Notes: generated by a model from the letters alone, not told the origin. Counted from the stretch's first letter, positions 46,983-55,645 are shown. The stretch is 64,000 nt of DNA from Aromatoleum tolulyticum (GCF_900156155.1 NZ_FTMD01000012.1:1-64000); one strand, 5' to 3'. A program made the numbers and translations.

Positions 46983-48407
46983 CTAGGTTCCTTGTTCGAA
47001 GTTGGAGTCGCGTGCGGGGGGAGGATTGCCGGAATCGCTCCTGTGAATGCCGAACGCTTCGAATTCCTCGAGTTTGCGGTACAGGCTCGACAAGCCGATA
47101 CCCAGCTTCTGGGCCGCCGTGCGCCTGTCTCCCCCCGTCTCATCGAGCATCCGGTAGATCACGCTCGCCTCGAACTCGCGCAATTGATCGCGCAAGCTCC
47201 GCAGGGAAGCAATGGATGTGCCATGAGCCTGGATGTGGGTGCCGGTGCGGGCGATCTCGGGTGGGAGGTCGTCCAGGGTAATGCAACTGTCTTCGGCGAG
47301 TATGCACGCGCGGTTGATGACGTTTTCCATCTGGCGCACGTTGCCGGGCCACGGGTAACTGACGAGGAGCCGCTCGACCTCTTCCGACACCGTCATACAG
47401 GACGCAGCGTCGCGCTGATCGCGCGCGCGATCGAGGATGAAGCGGATGAGACTGCGGATGTCTTCCTTGCGCTCGCGCAGCGGCGGTATGTGGATGTGGA
47501 ACATGCTGAGCCGGAAAAACAGATCCTCGCGGAAAGTGCCCTCCTTGACCATCTGGCTGAGGTCACGGTTGGTCGCGGCAATGATCCGGCAGTCGACGCG
47601 GCGCGACTGCTCGCTGCCGACGGCGCGGATTTCCTTTTCCTCGATCGCATGCAGGAGCTTGGTCTGCATCAGCATCGGCAGTTCGCCGACTTCGTCGAGG
47701 AACAGGGTGCCGAGGTCCGCCTGCAGGAACAGGCCTTTGCGGGCCTTGTCCGCGCCCGTGAACGCGCCTTTCGTGTGACCGAAAAACTCCGCCTCCATGA
47801 GCGTTTCGGGAATCGCACTGCAGTTGACCGGCAGGAACAGATGTTCGCTGCGCCGGCTCTGTTCGTGGATCAGGCGTGCAAGGACGCCTTTGCCGGTTCC
47901 GGATTCGCCGGTGATCAGCACGGTGCTGTCCGTGGGCGCTACCTTGCCCGCGAGGCGCTCCACCGCAGCCATCGATGGCGAGGTGAAGCGGAACTTGTCG
48001 GAGTCGGCCTTGGCGAACTTGCGCAGGACGCGGTTCTCCTCGCGCAGCCCGCGCAGGGCGGCGATCTGCTGCACCCGGTGCAGCATTTCCTCGACGTTGA
48101 ACGGTTTGGTGACATAGTCCGAGGCGCCCAGGCGCAGGGCCTCGACCGCCGATTCCATCGAGGCGAACGCCGTCACCATGATGAAGTTGGTTTCGACACC
48201 GGACTCCTTGATCGATCGCATGAGATCGACTCCGTTGCCGTCCGGCATCTTGATGTCGCAAAGCGCGAGGTCGACGTCTCCGCGGACCAGTTTCGATGCG
48301 GCTTCAGTACAGTTGCGCGCCTCGTCGACGGAGTAGCCCGCCTGCCGGCAGGCATCCGCGAGAATTTCCCGGACCGCGCGTTCGTCGTCGATGACCAGTA
48401 TGTGCAT
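46983..48407 (-). CDS. Sigma-54-dependent Fis-type response regulator
   Basis: The 474-residue protein has a receiver domain with phospho-Asp in LALCDIKMPDGNG (~51). Its AAA+ domain carries Walker A GESGTGKGV (~168), the sigma-54 contact loop GAFTGA (~214) and Walker B LFLDEVGELP. A C-terminal Fis-type HTH follows (DRRTAAQKLGIGLSSLYRKL, ~430). It activates sigma-54 promoters from upstream palindromes. Sigma-54 promoters with a shared palindrome occur in the same region (55.6 and 58.1 kb) and at 11.7 kb, so these are its likely targets. It follows its cognate kinase gene by 39 bp. Confidence 0.95.
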   Translation of the reverse strand: MHILVIDDERAVREILADACRQAGYSVDEARNCTEAASKLVRGDVDLALCDIKMPDGNGVDLMRSIKESGVETNFIMVTAFASMESAVEALRLGASDYVTKPFNVEEMLHRVQQIAALRGLREENRVLRKFAKADSDKFRFTSPSMAAVERLAGKVAPTDSTVLITGESGTGKGVLARLIHEQSRRSEHLFLPVNCSAIPETLMEAEFFGHTKGAFTGADKARKGLFLQADLGTLFLDEVGELPMLMQTKLLHAIEEKEIRAVGSEQSRRVDCRIIAATNRDLSQMVKEGTFREDLFFRLSMFHIHIPPLRERKEDIRSLIRFILDRARDQRDAASCMTVSEEVERLLVSYPWPGNVRQMENVINRACILAEDSCITLDDLPPEIARTGTHIQAHGTSIASLRSLRDQLREFEASVIYRMLDETGGDRRTAAQKLGIGLSSLYRKLEEFEAFGIHRSDSGNPPPARDSNFEQGT

Positions 48408-48446
48408 CGAATTCCTTTGTGGTGTGGATGCTGCCCAGTTCAGTTG

Positions 48447-49997
48447 TCAAGCTACCCGTTCGGGTGGGCGCAGGGGCAGGTGTATGCGCGCCGCCGCGCC
48501 CTTGCCGGGTTCGGAATCAAGCGTCAGGGTGCCCCCCGCGTCTTCGATCAGCTCGCGGCTGAGGGCGAGTCCGAGGCCGGTTCCCTTGCCGGCCGGTTTC
48601 GTCGTGAAGTATTCGTCGAAGACTTTTCCCAGCGTGTCGGCGTCGATGCCGGCGCCGTTGTCCACGATCTCGACCAGCGCTTCGTGCTCGAGCGCCCGTG
48701 TGCGCACGAGAATCTGTGCGGGATGGTCCGCAGGCATTTCCTCGAGGGCGTCCGCAGCGTTGAACAGGAGGTTCATCAGGACCTGCGTCAGGTGATCGCC
48801 GATTGCCCGTAAGGCCGGCATTTCGCTGTCGAGTTCGGTCGTCATGGCGATGCGCCGGAAGCGCCGGTCGTAGCTGACAAAGGCGCAGGTGTTGCTCACG
48901 AGCTCGTTCAGGTTCAGCAGTTCCGGGCGTTGGGGCTGCGGTCGCGTGAAATCGGCAATCTGTCGCGTGATCGCCGAAATGCGCTTTGCCTGCTCGAGGA
49001 TCAGTCCGGGGTGGCATGACACGCCGTGATTGGGGCACTGCCGGGACTGTTGTACCTGGTTCATCGCACTTGCGACCCCCGTGATCGCAGCAATGGGATT
49101 GTTGATCTCGTGCGCGAGTTGAGCCGCGAGCGAGCCGACGGCCACCATCTTCTCGCGATGGAACTGTTCGAGCCGCGCCCGTTCGATGTGGCGTTCGCGT
49201 TCGCGCAGGTCTTGCTGCAGACGGTTGACCGCATGCATCAGCGTTCCCAGTTCGTCATTGCGCGTAACGGGAAGGGGCGCATCGCGATTCCCGTTCACGA
49301 TACCGTGTGCATGTGCCTCGAGCTTGCGGATATCCCATGTCAGCCGGCTGAAGAATATGGCGGTAACCGCGCCCAGCAGGATCAGTCCGATCACGAGCAT
49401 GGCCAGGCTGCTCAGTGTAATGCGGTCGTAATTTTCCCGGTACTGGTCGAGCAGCTTCAGTCGGTGAGCGTGCGCATTCTTCGTCACGCCGTCGAGTTCG
49501 ATGATCAATTCGTTCAGGGTTGCACGCGCAACCCCCAGGGTGCTGAGCGTCGGCGACTGCGCCAGATCGCGCACCAATGCGTGCAGTTTTCCGGCCAGCA
49601 TCAGCACCGTCGGGTGGCGGTCCTGAATCGCTTCGAGCAGGGACAGGCTGGCTTCGACCTCGATCATTGAACGGATTGCCGACGATGCCAGGTCGTCGTC
49701 CGAGAAGGACATGTTCACGGCGAACAGCGTGCGAGCCATCGAAGTGTTGATTTCGAGGAGCTGGGCTTCGGTGCGATGGGCCATCTCGAGCTCGTCGACC
49801 ACGCGCAGGAGTCCCTGGCGCTGCGTTTCGGTGGATACGCCGATCAGCAGCGAATACGCGACCATGAGGATGAAAGCGATGATTCCCTTCGCCCTGAGCG
49901 ACAGCGAGCGCGGATGCCGCCCGAGCTGATCCTGCGGTCGTGTTTCGTCATCGGGCATCTCGTAGAGACCGAAGGCCGTGCTGAAGGTCGTGTTCAT
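48447..49997 (-). CDS. Sensor histidine kinase, partner of the sigma-54 response regulator
   Basis: This 516-residue protein has transmembrane helices at about 37-56 and 195-216 enclosing an all-helical periplasmic sensor, then HAMP. The HisKA motif is LAHEINNPIAAITG (phospho-His ~299), and the HATPase boxes are NAADALEE, DNGAGID and GTGLGLALS. Between the two DHp helices is an unusual insert, QCPNHGVSCHPG (~319-331), with two cysteines and two histidines that could bind metal or form a disulfide. The first gene of a six-gene operon, it is divergent from the Sel1/multicopper oxidase operon. The signal is unknown. Confidence 0.93.
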   Translation of the reverse strand: MNTTFSTAFGLYEMPDDETRPQDQLGRHPRSLSLRAKGIIAFILMVAYSLLIGVSTETQRQGLLRVVDELEMAHRTEAQLLEINTSMARTLFAVNMSFSDDDLASSAIRSMIEVEASLSLLEAIQDRHPTVLMLAGKLHALVRDLAQSPTLSTLGVARATLNELIIELDGVTKNAHAHRLKLLDQYRENYDRITLSSLAMLVIGLILLGAVTAIFFSRLTWDIRKLEAHAHGIVNGNRDAPLPVTRNDELGTLMHAVNRLQQDLRERERHIERARLEQFHREKMVAVGSLAAQLAHEINNPIAAITGVASAMNQVQQSRQCPNHGVSCHPGLILEQAKRISAITRQIADFTRPQPQRPELLNLNELVSNTCAFVSYDRRFRRIAMTTELDSEMPALRAIGDHLTQVLMNLLFNAADALEEMPADHPAQILVRTRALEHEALVEIVDNGAGIDADTLGKVFDEYFTTKPAGKGTGLGLALSRELIEDAGGTLTLDSEPGKGAAARIHLPLRPPERVA

Positions 49998-50162
49998 CTC
50001 ATTTCTCAGGGTGCGTGCCGCTTCCGTCGGAACTGTCGGGCTACACTAGACGCGCACGCGCTCATTTTCTCAGATGGCGCGGTTGCCCGCACGATGGTGC
50101 CACGCTGAGGAAGAGAAAAATAAGAACACAGAATCGACGATACGTTCGCAATGACATCGGAC

Positions 50163-50177
50163 GGTATGGTTATTGCG
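50163..50177 (+). promoter_or_regulatory. Predicted sigma-54 promoter of the Sel1/multicopper oxidase operon
   Basis: GGTATG-N4-TTGC has GG at 50163-50164 and GC at 50175-50176 with exact 10-base spacing. The expected start is near 50188, 70 bp before ATG 50258. I found no copy of the 6-4-6 palindrome upstream of it. Confidence 0.6.
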
Positions 50178-50257
50178 TGCGGGTTCGCGAATACGCCGGG
50201 AGCGCGCCGTCGCTGCGACCGGAAACAGAACTGACTTGATTGGGAGAGGGTTCTTTC

Positions 50258-50785
50258 ATGTTGCGTCGTCTTTCCTTTTGCATGTTGTTGCTGGCCGGAG
50301 CCGTGAATGCCGCCCCCATCGACGATGCGCTTCGCCAATACGACGGCGGCCAGTACGAGGTTGCCGCCAAACAGCTCGCGCCGCTTGCCGAGGGCGGGAA
50401 TGCAGTTGCCCAGGAAAGGCTCGCGGTCATGTACTTCTACGGACGCGGCGTTCCGGAGGACGAGGACAAGGCGCTGCAGTGGGCTCGCCGCAGCGCGGAT
50501 CAGGGCAATCTCGATGCAATGTACTTCATCGGCAACATGTACGTGTTCGGTGACAGGCTCCCCAAGTCCGTGCAAGATCCCGACCAGGAGGCGGCGCGCT
50601 GGTATTTCGAAGCTGCACGCAAGGGGCATGCCGATGCGGAGTACGGCTTGGGGTTGCTGTTCCTGGCGGGCAAGGGTGTCGTTCAGGACCAGGAGGAGGC
50701 GATGCGCTGGATCCGCTCGGCAGCAGACCATGGTCACGCCGGTGCGCGGTCCTTTCTCGGTGGGCCGAAGGGGGCGGGGCACTGA
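50258..50785 (+). CDS. Exported Sel1-repeat protein
   Basis: This 175-residue protein has a signal peptide (cleavage near VNAAP, ~residue 18) and about three Sel1 repeats: AQERLAVMYFYGRGVPED, AMYFIGNMYVFGDRL and AEYGLGLLFLAGKGVVQD. ATG 50258 is preferred to the in-frame TTG 50240, because GGGAGAGGG lies between them as the ribosome-binding site. It is the first gene of a four-gene operon ending with the multicopper oxidase. It probably acts as a periplasmic scaffold. Confidence 0.88.
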   Translation: MLRRLSFCMLLLAGAVNAAPIDDALRQYDGGQYEVAAKQLAPLAEGGNAVAQERLAVMYFYGRGVPEDEDKALQWARRSADQGNLDAMYFIGNMYVFGDRLPKSVQDPDQEAARWYFEAARKGHADAEYGLGLLFLAGKGVVQDQEEAMRWIRSAADHGHAGARSFLGGPKGAGH

Positions 50786-50879
50786 GTTGCGGGCCTCCGG
50801 CAGCGCACATTCCGGGTGGTTCGGTATCTGACGGAGCGGGGCTCCGATTGATTTCATCGCACATGAACCGGAGAGGTCG

Positions 50880-51755
50880 ATGAGATTGCGCTGGATGACG
50901 GGTGTCGTTGCCGCAGTGTTTGCCGTCACGGTGGCGGCGCAGGCGCCAGCCGACGGAAGCGATCAGAAGAGGCGGCTGATCGAGCAGAAGATTCGTCTGG
51001 TCGAGACGCTGATCAACTCTCCGGCCGCCAGAGGGGCGGCGGAGGGGCGCGAAGCGGACTCCCGGTCGCTCATCGAGCAGGGCAAGCGCGCAATCGACGA
51101 CGCACGCAAGGCGCTTGGCGATGCCCGTTTCGATGAGGCGGCAAAGCTGGCGGACGAGGCTTTGCGATCCGTGTCGAGCGCATCGCGCCGGATGTCGCCC
51201 GGTGAAGGTGCGCTGCCCGAGAGCGCGCAGCGCAAGAATCTGCAGGATCTCGGCGATCAGGTCGGGATGTACCGGAACTCGATCGAGGAACTGTCCAAGG
51301 ACAGCCAGAAAGGAGCTGCCGCCAAGGCATTGCTCGGACGCGTCGACGGCCTGACAGCGGAATCGCGGCAGCTTGCCGAGGCCGGGCGCGTCGGCGAGGC
51401 CGGGAAGAAGATGGCCGAAGCCTACAAGCTTGCCGTCGAGGAATTGTCGCGCCTGCGGGCCGGCCAGGAGGTCTTGCTGTCGCTGAAGTTCGACACCCCG
51501 GCGGACGAGTACGCGTACGAAAAGAAACGCTTCGCGAGCAACGAGATCATGGTCGACATGATGGTTGCGGAGGGGCGGGCCGCCGGCGACAAGGGGCGTC
51601 TGGTCGACGGTTTTGTCGAGGAGGGGCGCCGGCTCGGCGCACAGGCCGACGAGCAGGCGAAGGCAGGTCGGCACGTGGAAGCGGTCAAGCTCATGGAGCA
51701 GGCTTCCGCCCAGCTGATTCGAGCCTTGCAGTCGATGGGCGTGCCGGTGTTCTGA
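50880..51755 (+). CDS. Exported alpha-helical protein, paralogue of the 55814-56746 product
   Basis: I do not recognise a named family. The 291-residue protein has a signal peptide (~1-20) and is then almost entirely amphipathic helix rich in Ala, Glu, Lys and Arg, with possible coiled coils. Its C-terminal ~90 residues align clearly with the 55814-56746 product: LKFDTPADEYAYEKKR against LNFASKEEEYHYEIDR, and LMEQASAQLIRALQSMGV against LLEQSTTELVKAIRSAGI. It lies between the Sel1 and sensor-domain genes, so it is probably a structural or binding component of the electron-transfer island. Confidence 0.7.
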   Translation: MRLRWMTGVVAAVFAVTVAAQAPADGSDQKRRLIEQKIRLVETLINSPAARGAAEGREADSRSLIEQGKRAIDDARKALGDARFDEAAKLADEALRSVSSASRRMSPGEGALPESAQRKNLQDLGDQVGMYRNSIEELSKDSQKGAAAKALLGRVDGLTAESRQLAEAGRVGEAGKKMAEAYKLAVEELSRLRAGQEVLLSLKFDTPADEYAYEKKRFASNEIMVDMMVAEGRAAGDKGRLVDGFVEEGRRLGAQADEQAKAGRHVEAVKLMEQASAQLIRALQSMGVPVF

Positions 51756-51770
51756 CGCGAGGAGCGCTGA

Positions 51771-52550
51771 ATGATGCGGAAACTGTTCGTTCTCCTCTGT
51801 GCATTGACGGCGTTCATGGGCGCGCACGCCGCTGCGCAGCCGGTCGTGTCTCCGGGCGACGTCAACGCCGCAGGCGAGCTCCGGATGCTGTCGCAACGTC
51901 TGGCCAAGTCCTATGTGCAGCTGGGTCTCGACGTCGTCCCCGCCGCAGCGCTGGAGCAATTGCAGGATTCGATCGTGCGCTTCGAACGCAATCTCGAGCG
52001 CATGCAGGCCCTTGCGGCGGCCGTTCCGCCTGCGGCGCCGGCGATCGAGCGCTTGCGAGGGGACTGGGCGGCGCTGCGTGCCGCGGTCGCCGAACCTGCC
52101 GACAGGGCGCGCGCGCTGCTCGCGTCCCGGCGCAGCCTCGACGTTCTCGAAAGTGCGGAGCGGCTCGTCATTGTCCTGGAAGTCGCAGCTGATAGCGGCG
52201 GTGCGCGCAGGGTCATCCAGGCGGGAAGGCTGCGCATGCTCTCGCAGCGGGTCGTGAAGGCCTACATGCTGTACTCGTGGGGAGCCGATACGGCGGCCAG
52301 CCGCAGCGAGATGGAGTCTGCCGCCGACGAATTCGGGCGCAGCCTGACCACTCTCGCCGCACTGCCGGGCAACACCGCGGACATGCGTGCCGAACTCTCG
52401 GAAATCGCGTTGCAATGGGAATGGCTGCGCACCGCCCTGTCGGTGGAGGGAGCCGGCTCATATCGGCTGGTTGTTGCCGAAGCTGCGGACTCCATACTCG
52501 CGGCAACAGATCGCCTTGTTCGCCTGCACCAGAACGTGGAATCGCGCTGA
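51771..52550 (+). CDS. Exported protein with two NarX/PilJ-like sensor domains, no output domain
   Basis: The 259-residue protein has a signal peptide (cleavage near AHAAAQ, ~residue 22). Two copies of the segment found at the N-terminus of NarX/PilJ sensor domains follow: NAAGELRMLSQRLAKSY (~32-48) and QAGRLRMLSQRVVKAYML (~144-161). In NarX the equivalent P-box binds nitrate or nitrite. Here the domains are soluble in the periplasm with no kinase or methyl-acceptor part. It might act as a ligand-binding partner for the island's histidine kinase; that is inference. A 15-bp gap separates it from the preceding gene. Confidence 0.8.
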   Translation: MMRKLFVLLCALTAFMGAHAAAQPVVSPGDVNAAGELRMLSQRLAKSYVQLGLDVVPAAALEQLQDSIVRFERNLERMQALAAAVPPAAPAIERLRGDWAALRAAVAEPADRARALLASRRSLDVLESAERLVIVLEVAADSGGARRVIQAGRLRMLSQRVVKAYMLYSWGADTAASRSEMESAADEFGRSLTTLAALPGNTADMRAELSEIALQWEWLRTALSVEGAGSYRLVVAEAADSILAATDRLVRLHQNVESR

Positions 52551-52584
52551 CCAGAACGGATCAATTCGCCCGAGGGGGGAGACG

Positions 52585-54006
52585 ATGGGTATTTCGCGCC
52601 GTCAATTCATCAAGTCAGCCGCATCGTCGCTCGGTCTGGTCGCATTGTCCCCCCGGCTTGGCGTCGCAGCCACGTCGCGGATCGCGACATTGCGTGCCGC
52701 GCCGATGGAGCAGTCGATTCGCGCGGGGGCTCCGCGCACGAATTTCTGGGGCTTCAACGGCAGCGTGCCGGGGCCGTTGCTGCGGTATCGCAAGGGCGAG
52801 TCGGTGCGACTGACCTTCCAGAATGCGCTGGAGGCCGAATCCGCAGTTCATTGGCACGGGGTCCGCGTGTCGAACGCCATGGATGGCGTTCCCTACGTCA
52901 CGCAAAACCCGGTGAAGCCGGGCGGGGACTTCGTCTACGAGTTTGCGCTCCCGGACTCAGGCACCTTCTGGTACCACCCGCATCAGTCGAGTTTCGAACA
53001 GGTGCCGCGCGGACTCTACGGCGCACTGATCGTCGAGGAAGAGCATCCGATCGAGGTCGACCGCGAACTCGTCTGGTTGCTGTCCGACGTGCGGGTCGGG
53101 GAGGACGGGCTGCAGGTCGAGGACTTCGGCCGCATTCTGGACATTGCAAACGATGGACGGATCGGCAACGAGGTTTTGGTCAATGGCAGGGCGGCAGGAG
53201 CAGGAAATGTTCTGGAGGTCAGAAGCGGTGAACGCATTCGTCTGCGGCTGATCAATGCGGCAGCTGCGAGGGTCTTCCAGCTCGAATTGCATGGCCACGC
53301 AATGAACGTGATCGCCTACGACGGGCAGGCCGTCGAGCCGCATGCGGTCGAGCATCTGATTATCGGGCCGGGAATGCGGGCGGATCTGGTGGTCGATTGC
53401 ATGCAGGCGCCCGGAAGCCGTTTCCTGATGAACGACACCCACCGTCGCAGCGCGGGGCCCATCGCGTCGCTCGTCTACGGCGATGCGCGCCCCCTGCGCC
53501 GCAAGCCGCTCGGTGCTCCGATGCGGCTGGCGCCCAATCGCTTGCCCGAACCAGACCTCGCGAAGGCGACTGAGCACTACATCATGTTCCAGGGCGGCAT
53601 GCGGGGCGCGCCGACGATGGGCATCGTAGACGGCAAGCCGGTCCGCTCTCACGAGTTGATGGAGCGGCATGGCCTGGCGTGGACGATGAATTACACGGCC
53701 GAGCATGAACACGCGCTGATGCATGAGCCGTTCCTGCATCTTCGGCGGGGCGAACACGTCGTTCTGCGCATGATCAATGAGACCGACTTTGTTCACCCCA
53801 TGCATCTGCATGGCCACTTCTTCCGCGTCGTTGGCGTCGATGGCCGCAAGGAGGCCCGGCCGGTCTGGCGCGATACGGTCATCATGGGGCCGCGCCAGAC
53901 GATCGACGTCGCGTTCGTCGCGGACAATCCGGGCGACTGGATGTACCACTGCCACATTCTCGATCATGCGGCCGGCGGTATGATGGGGACGATTCGGGTG
54001 GCGTAA
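52585..54006 (+). CDS. Tat-exported multicopper oxidase
   Basis: The 473-residue protein has a twin-arginine signal (SRRQFIKSAASS) and three cupredoxin domains. All copper-ligand motifs are present: HWHG (~90), WYHPH (~129), HPMHLHG (~405) and HCHILDH (~455), implying intact type 1 and trinuclear type 2/3 centres. Such enzymes couple oxidation of metals or phenols to O2 reduction; the small-laccase, CueO and nitrite-reductase branches differ in detail. No Met-rich CueO insert is evident. It ends the operon at 50258 and is convergent with a TlpA-like gene. The electron donor may be a cytochrome of the island. Confidence 0.92.
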   Translation: MGISRRQFIKSAASSLGLVALSPRLGVAATSRIATLRAAPMEQSIRAGAPRTNFWGFNGSVPGPLLRYRKGESVRLTFQNALEAESAVHWHGVRVSNAMDGVPYVTQNPVKPGGDFVYEFALPDSGTFWYHPHQSSFEQVPRGLYGALIVEEEHPIEVDRELVWLLSDVRVGEDGLQVEDFGRILDIANDGRIGNEVLVNGRAAGAGNVLEVRSGERIRLRLINAAAARVFQLELHGHAMNVIAYDGQAVEPHAVEHLIIGPGMRADLVVDCMQAPGSRFLMNDTHRRSAGPIASLVYGDARPLRRKPLGAPMRLAPNRLPEPDLAKATEHYIMFQGGMRGAPTMGIVDGKPVRSHELMERHGLAWTMNYTAEHEHALMHEPFLHLRRGEHVVLRMINETDFVHPMHLHGHFFRVVGVDGRKEARPVWRDTVIMGPRQTIDVAFVADNPGDWMYHCHILDHAAGGMMGTIRVA

Positions 54007-54035
54007 CGCGCCCGCGTTCCGTATGAGAACGGATC

Positions 54036-54629
54036 CTAGGGTCTGGCTGGTGTCTTTACGGGAAAGCGGCTGCGTACTTCGCGTACGGTCGTCGGATCGG
54101 CCCAGTCCCGTTGTCCGAGATGACTGCCCAGAATGGTGCCGTCCGCTCCGACGTAAAGTGTCTGCGGGAGCGCGACGGCCCCCAGCGCAGCCATGGCCTT
54201 GCTCGGTGAGTTTGCAATGCTCACCGGCAGGGTGATCCCGTATTTGAGTACGAACTCGCGTACGAGATTGTGGTCGCTATCGACGGACAGCGCGAGCACG
54301 CGAATGCCGTCGGGCGCGAGGAGGGCTTCGAGCCGTTGCAACGAGGGCATTTCGGTGCGGCAGGGCGCGCACCACGTCGCCCACAGGTTAACGACGGCCG
54401 GACGGCCCTTCAGCCAATCCTGGCTGCGAATTGCTCCACCTTCGAGGCCGGTGAGCTCAAGCGCCGGCATCGATGCCGGCGTCTCGCCGGCGCTTGTCGG
54501 CGCCGCGGGCGGAGTCAGGAGCGCAATGACTGCAAGGGTAGCGAAGACGCGGCGGGAGAGTGCGCGCCGCCGTATGGTTGCGGCGGTGTAGGCGGGTGAC
54601 GATGTTTGATCAGAATCTCGAGTCCTCAT
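54036..54629 (-). CDS. TlpA/CcmG-like periplasmic thioredoxin
   Basis: The 197-residue protein has an N-terminal anchor or signal (~28-50) and a thioredoxin domain with LWATWCAPCRTEMP (~92) and the cis-proline loop VALPQTLYVG. ATG 54629 was chosen; it overlaps the end of the ccmD-like gene by 20 bases. Together with the second CcmC and CcmD it forms a short cytochrome-maturation operon under a sigma-54 promoter, so it probably reduces cysteines of the local multihaem apocytochromes. Confidence 0.88.
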   Translation of the reverse strand: MRTRDSDQTSSPAYTAATIRRRALSRRVFATLAVIALLTPPAAPTSAGETPASMPALELTGLEGGAIRSQDWLKGRPAVVNLWATWCAPCRTEMPSLQRLEALLAPDGIRVLALSVDSDHNLVREFVLKYGITLPVSIANSPSKAMAALGAVALPQTLYVGADGTILGSHLGQRDWADPTTVREVRSRFPVKTPARP

Positions 54630-54816
54630 TTCGCGGCTTCCTTTCCTTTCTTGCAATTTTGGCATAGCGGCCAAGATGCTCAAGGATGGAGCGGCGCGTC
54701 AATGCAAGGACTGCAATTTCCGTGAAGACTACAACGAGCGCGACGAGGTAGGCGCTCCAGACGTACAGGCCGTCGCCGCCCATCGCCCAGAATTCGCTCC
54801 AGCTGCCCCAGTTCAT
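54610..54816 (-). CDS. CcmD-like small membrane protein (second copy)
   Basis: This 68-residue protein (MNWGSWSEFWAMGGDGLYVW, one hydrophobic helix, basic tail) is a clear paralogue of CcmD at 38297-38509 ([20 protein letters not shown]). It overlaps the second ccmC by four bases and the thioredoxin gene by 20. It would stabilise haem transfer from the second CcmC. Confidence 0.85.
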   Translation of the reverse strand: MNWGSWSEFWAMGGDGLYVWSAYLVALVVVFTEIAVLALTRRSILEHLGRYAKIARKERKPRNEDSRF

Positions 54817-55586
54817 GGTCGGGCACCGAAGTTCCGAACAACCCACTCGCTGTTGCGTTCGCGCTTGAGTATGACGTTGCGCAGGCGGGCGAGCGTTGCC
54901 GCAACGGCGTAGGCGAATAGGCCCAGGCTCATCAGCAGTATTCCTGCTCCGATGACCGGATCTTCCGGGGCCGACAAGCCTTGCGGTGGCGCGCCATACA
55001 TGCCGCTCCAGCGAAAGACGGCAAAGTAGAGCAGCGGCAATCCGAACGCTCCGACCAGGGCCAGGAGGCCGCTGGCGCGGTCCGCGCGACGCGTGTCATC
55101 AATGCCTTCCTGCAGGGCGACGTAGCCGAGAAAGAGGAAGAGCACCAGCAGCTCCGCGGTCAGGCGTGCCTCCCATACCCACCACGCACCCCAGATCGGT
55201 TTGCCCCAGAGGGACCCGGTCCATAGCGCCAGGAACGCAAACATTGCTCCTGTCGGTGCGAGTGCCGAAGCGATCATCGACAGGAAGCGCTGCCGTCTTA
55301 CGAGACCATAGCCCGCCGTGCCTGCGGTAACGAAGTAGATGGCGACGGACAACCAGAGAGACGGGGTATGTATGAAAGCGATGCGGTAGTGCTCGTGCTG
55401 GTGCGGATCCGTCTGGGCGACGGCCAGGCCGACAAACAGGCCGATCGAGCAGAGCACTGCGGCCGCGCAGGCAAACCACGGGCACAGCCGTCCCGCATGG
55501 ACGTACCCGCGCTGCGGGGTCGCTTTCGACCATGCGGCCAACGGCGGCGATTCGTCCGAGCTGAGGGTGCTGCTGAGTGCGGGCAT
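54813..55586 (-). CDS. Second CcmC-like haem-handling protein
   Basis: This 257-residue protein has the same length and six-helix layout as CcmC at 37524-38297, with matching ALAPTGAMFAFLALWTGSLWG. The tryptophan-rich motif reads WGAWWVWEARLT, with Glu in place of the usual Asp. No second CcmE, CcmA, CcmB or CcmF accompanies it, so it must share the main Ccm system or hand haem elsewhere, possibly to ResB/CcsA. ATG 55586 gives family length. A near-consensus sigma-54 promoter and a palindrome lie directly upstream. Confidence 0.88.
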   Translation of the reverse strand: MPALSSTLSSDESPPLAAWSKATPQRGYVHAGRLCPWFACAAAVLCSIGLFVGLAVAQTDPHQHEHYRIAFIHTPSLWLSVAIYFVTAGTAGYGLVRRQRFLSMIASALAPTGAMFAFLALWTGSLWGKPIWGAWWVWEARLTAELLVLFLFLGYVALQEGIDDTRRADRASGLLALVGAFGLPLLYFAVFRWSGMYGAPPQGLSAPEDPVIGAGILLMSLGLFAYAVAATLARLRNVILKRERNSEWVVRNFGARP

Positions 55587-55629
55587 CTTGTCGTGCTTGT
55601 TCGAATGGCGGGGTCGTATTACTGATCTA

Positions 55630-55645
55630 GCAATCGGCATGCCCA
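55630..55645 (-). promoter_or_regulatory. Sigma-54 promoter of the second ccmC operon
   Basis: Read on the minus strand, GGGCATG-N4-TTGCT matches the consensus TGGCAyG-N4-TTGCw at all positions but the first. GG lies at 55643-55642 and GC at 55631-55630. The expected start is near 55619, about 33 bp before ATG 55586. Confidence 0.75.

Noticed and set aside
50029-50040. TTCC-GTC-GGAA as a fourth copy of the regulon palindrome
   Set aside because: The half-sites are four bases and the spacing is three rather than the 6-4-6 geometry, so it is not counted with the others.
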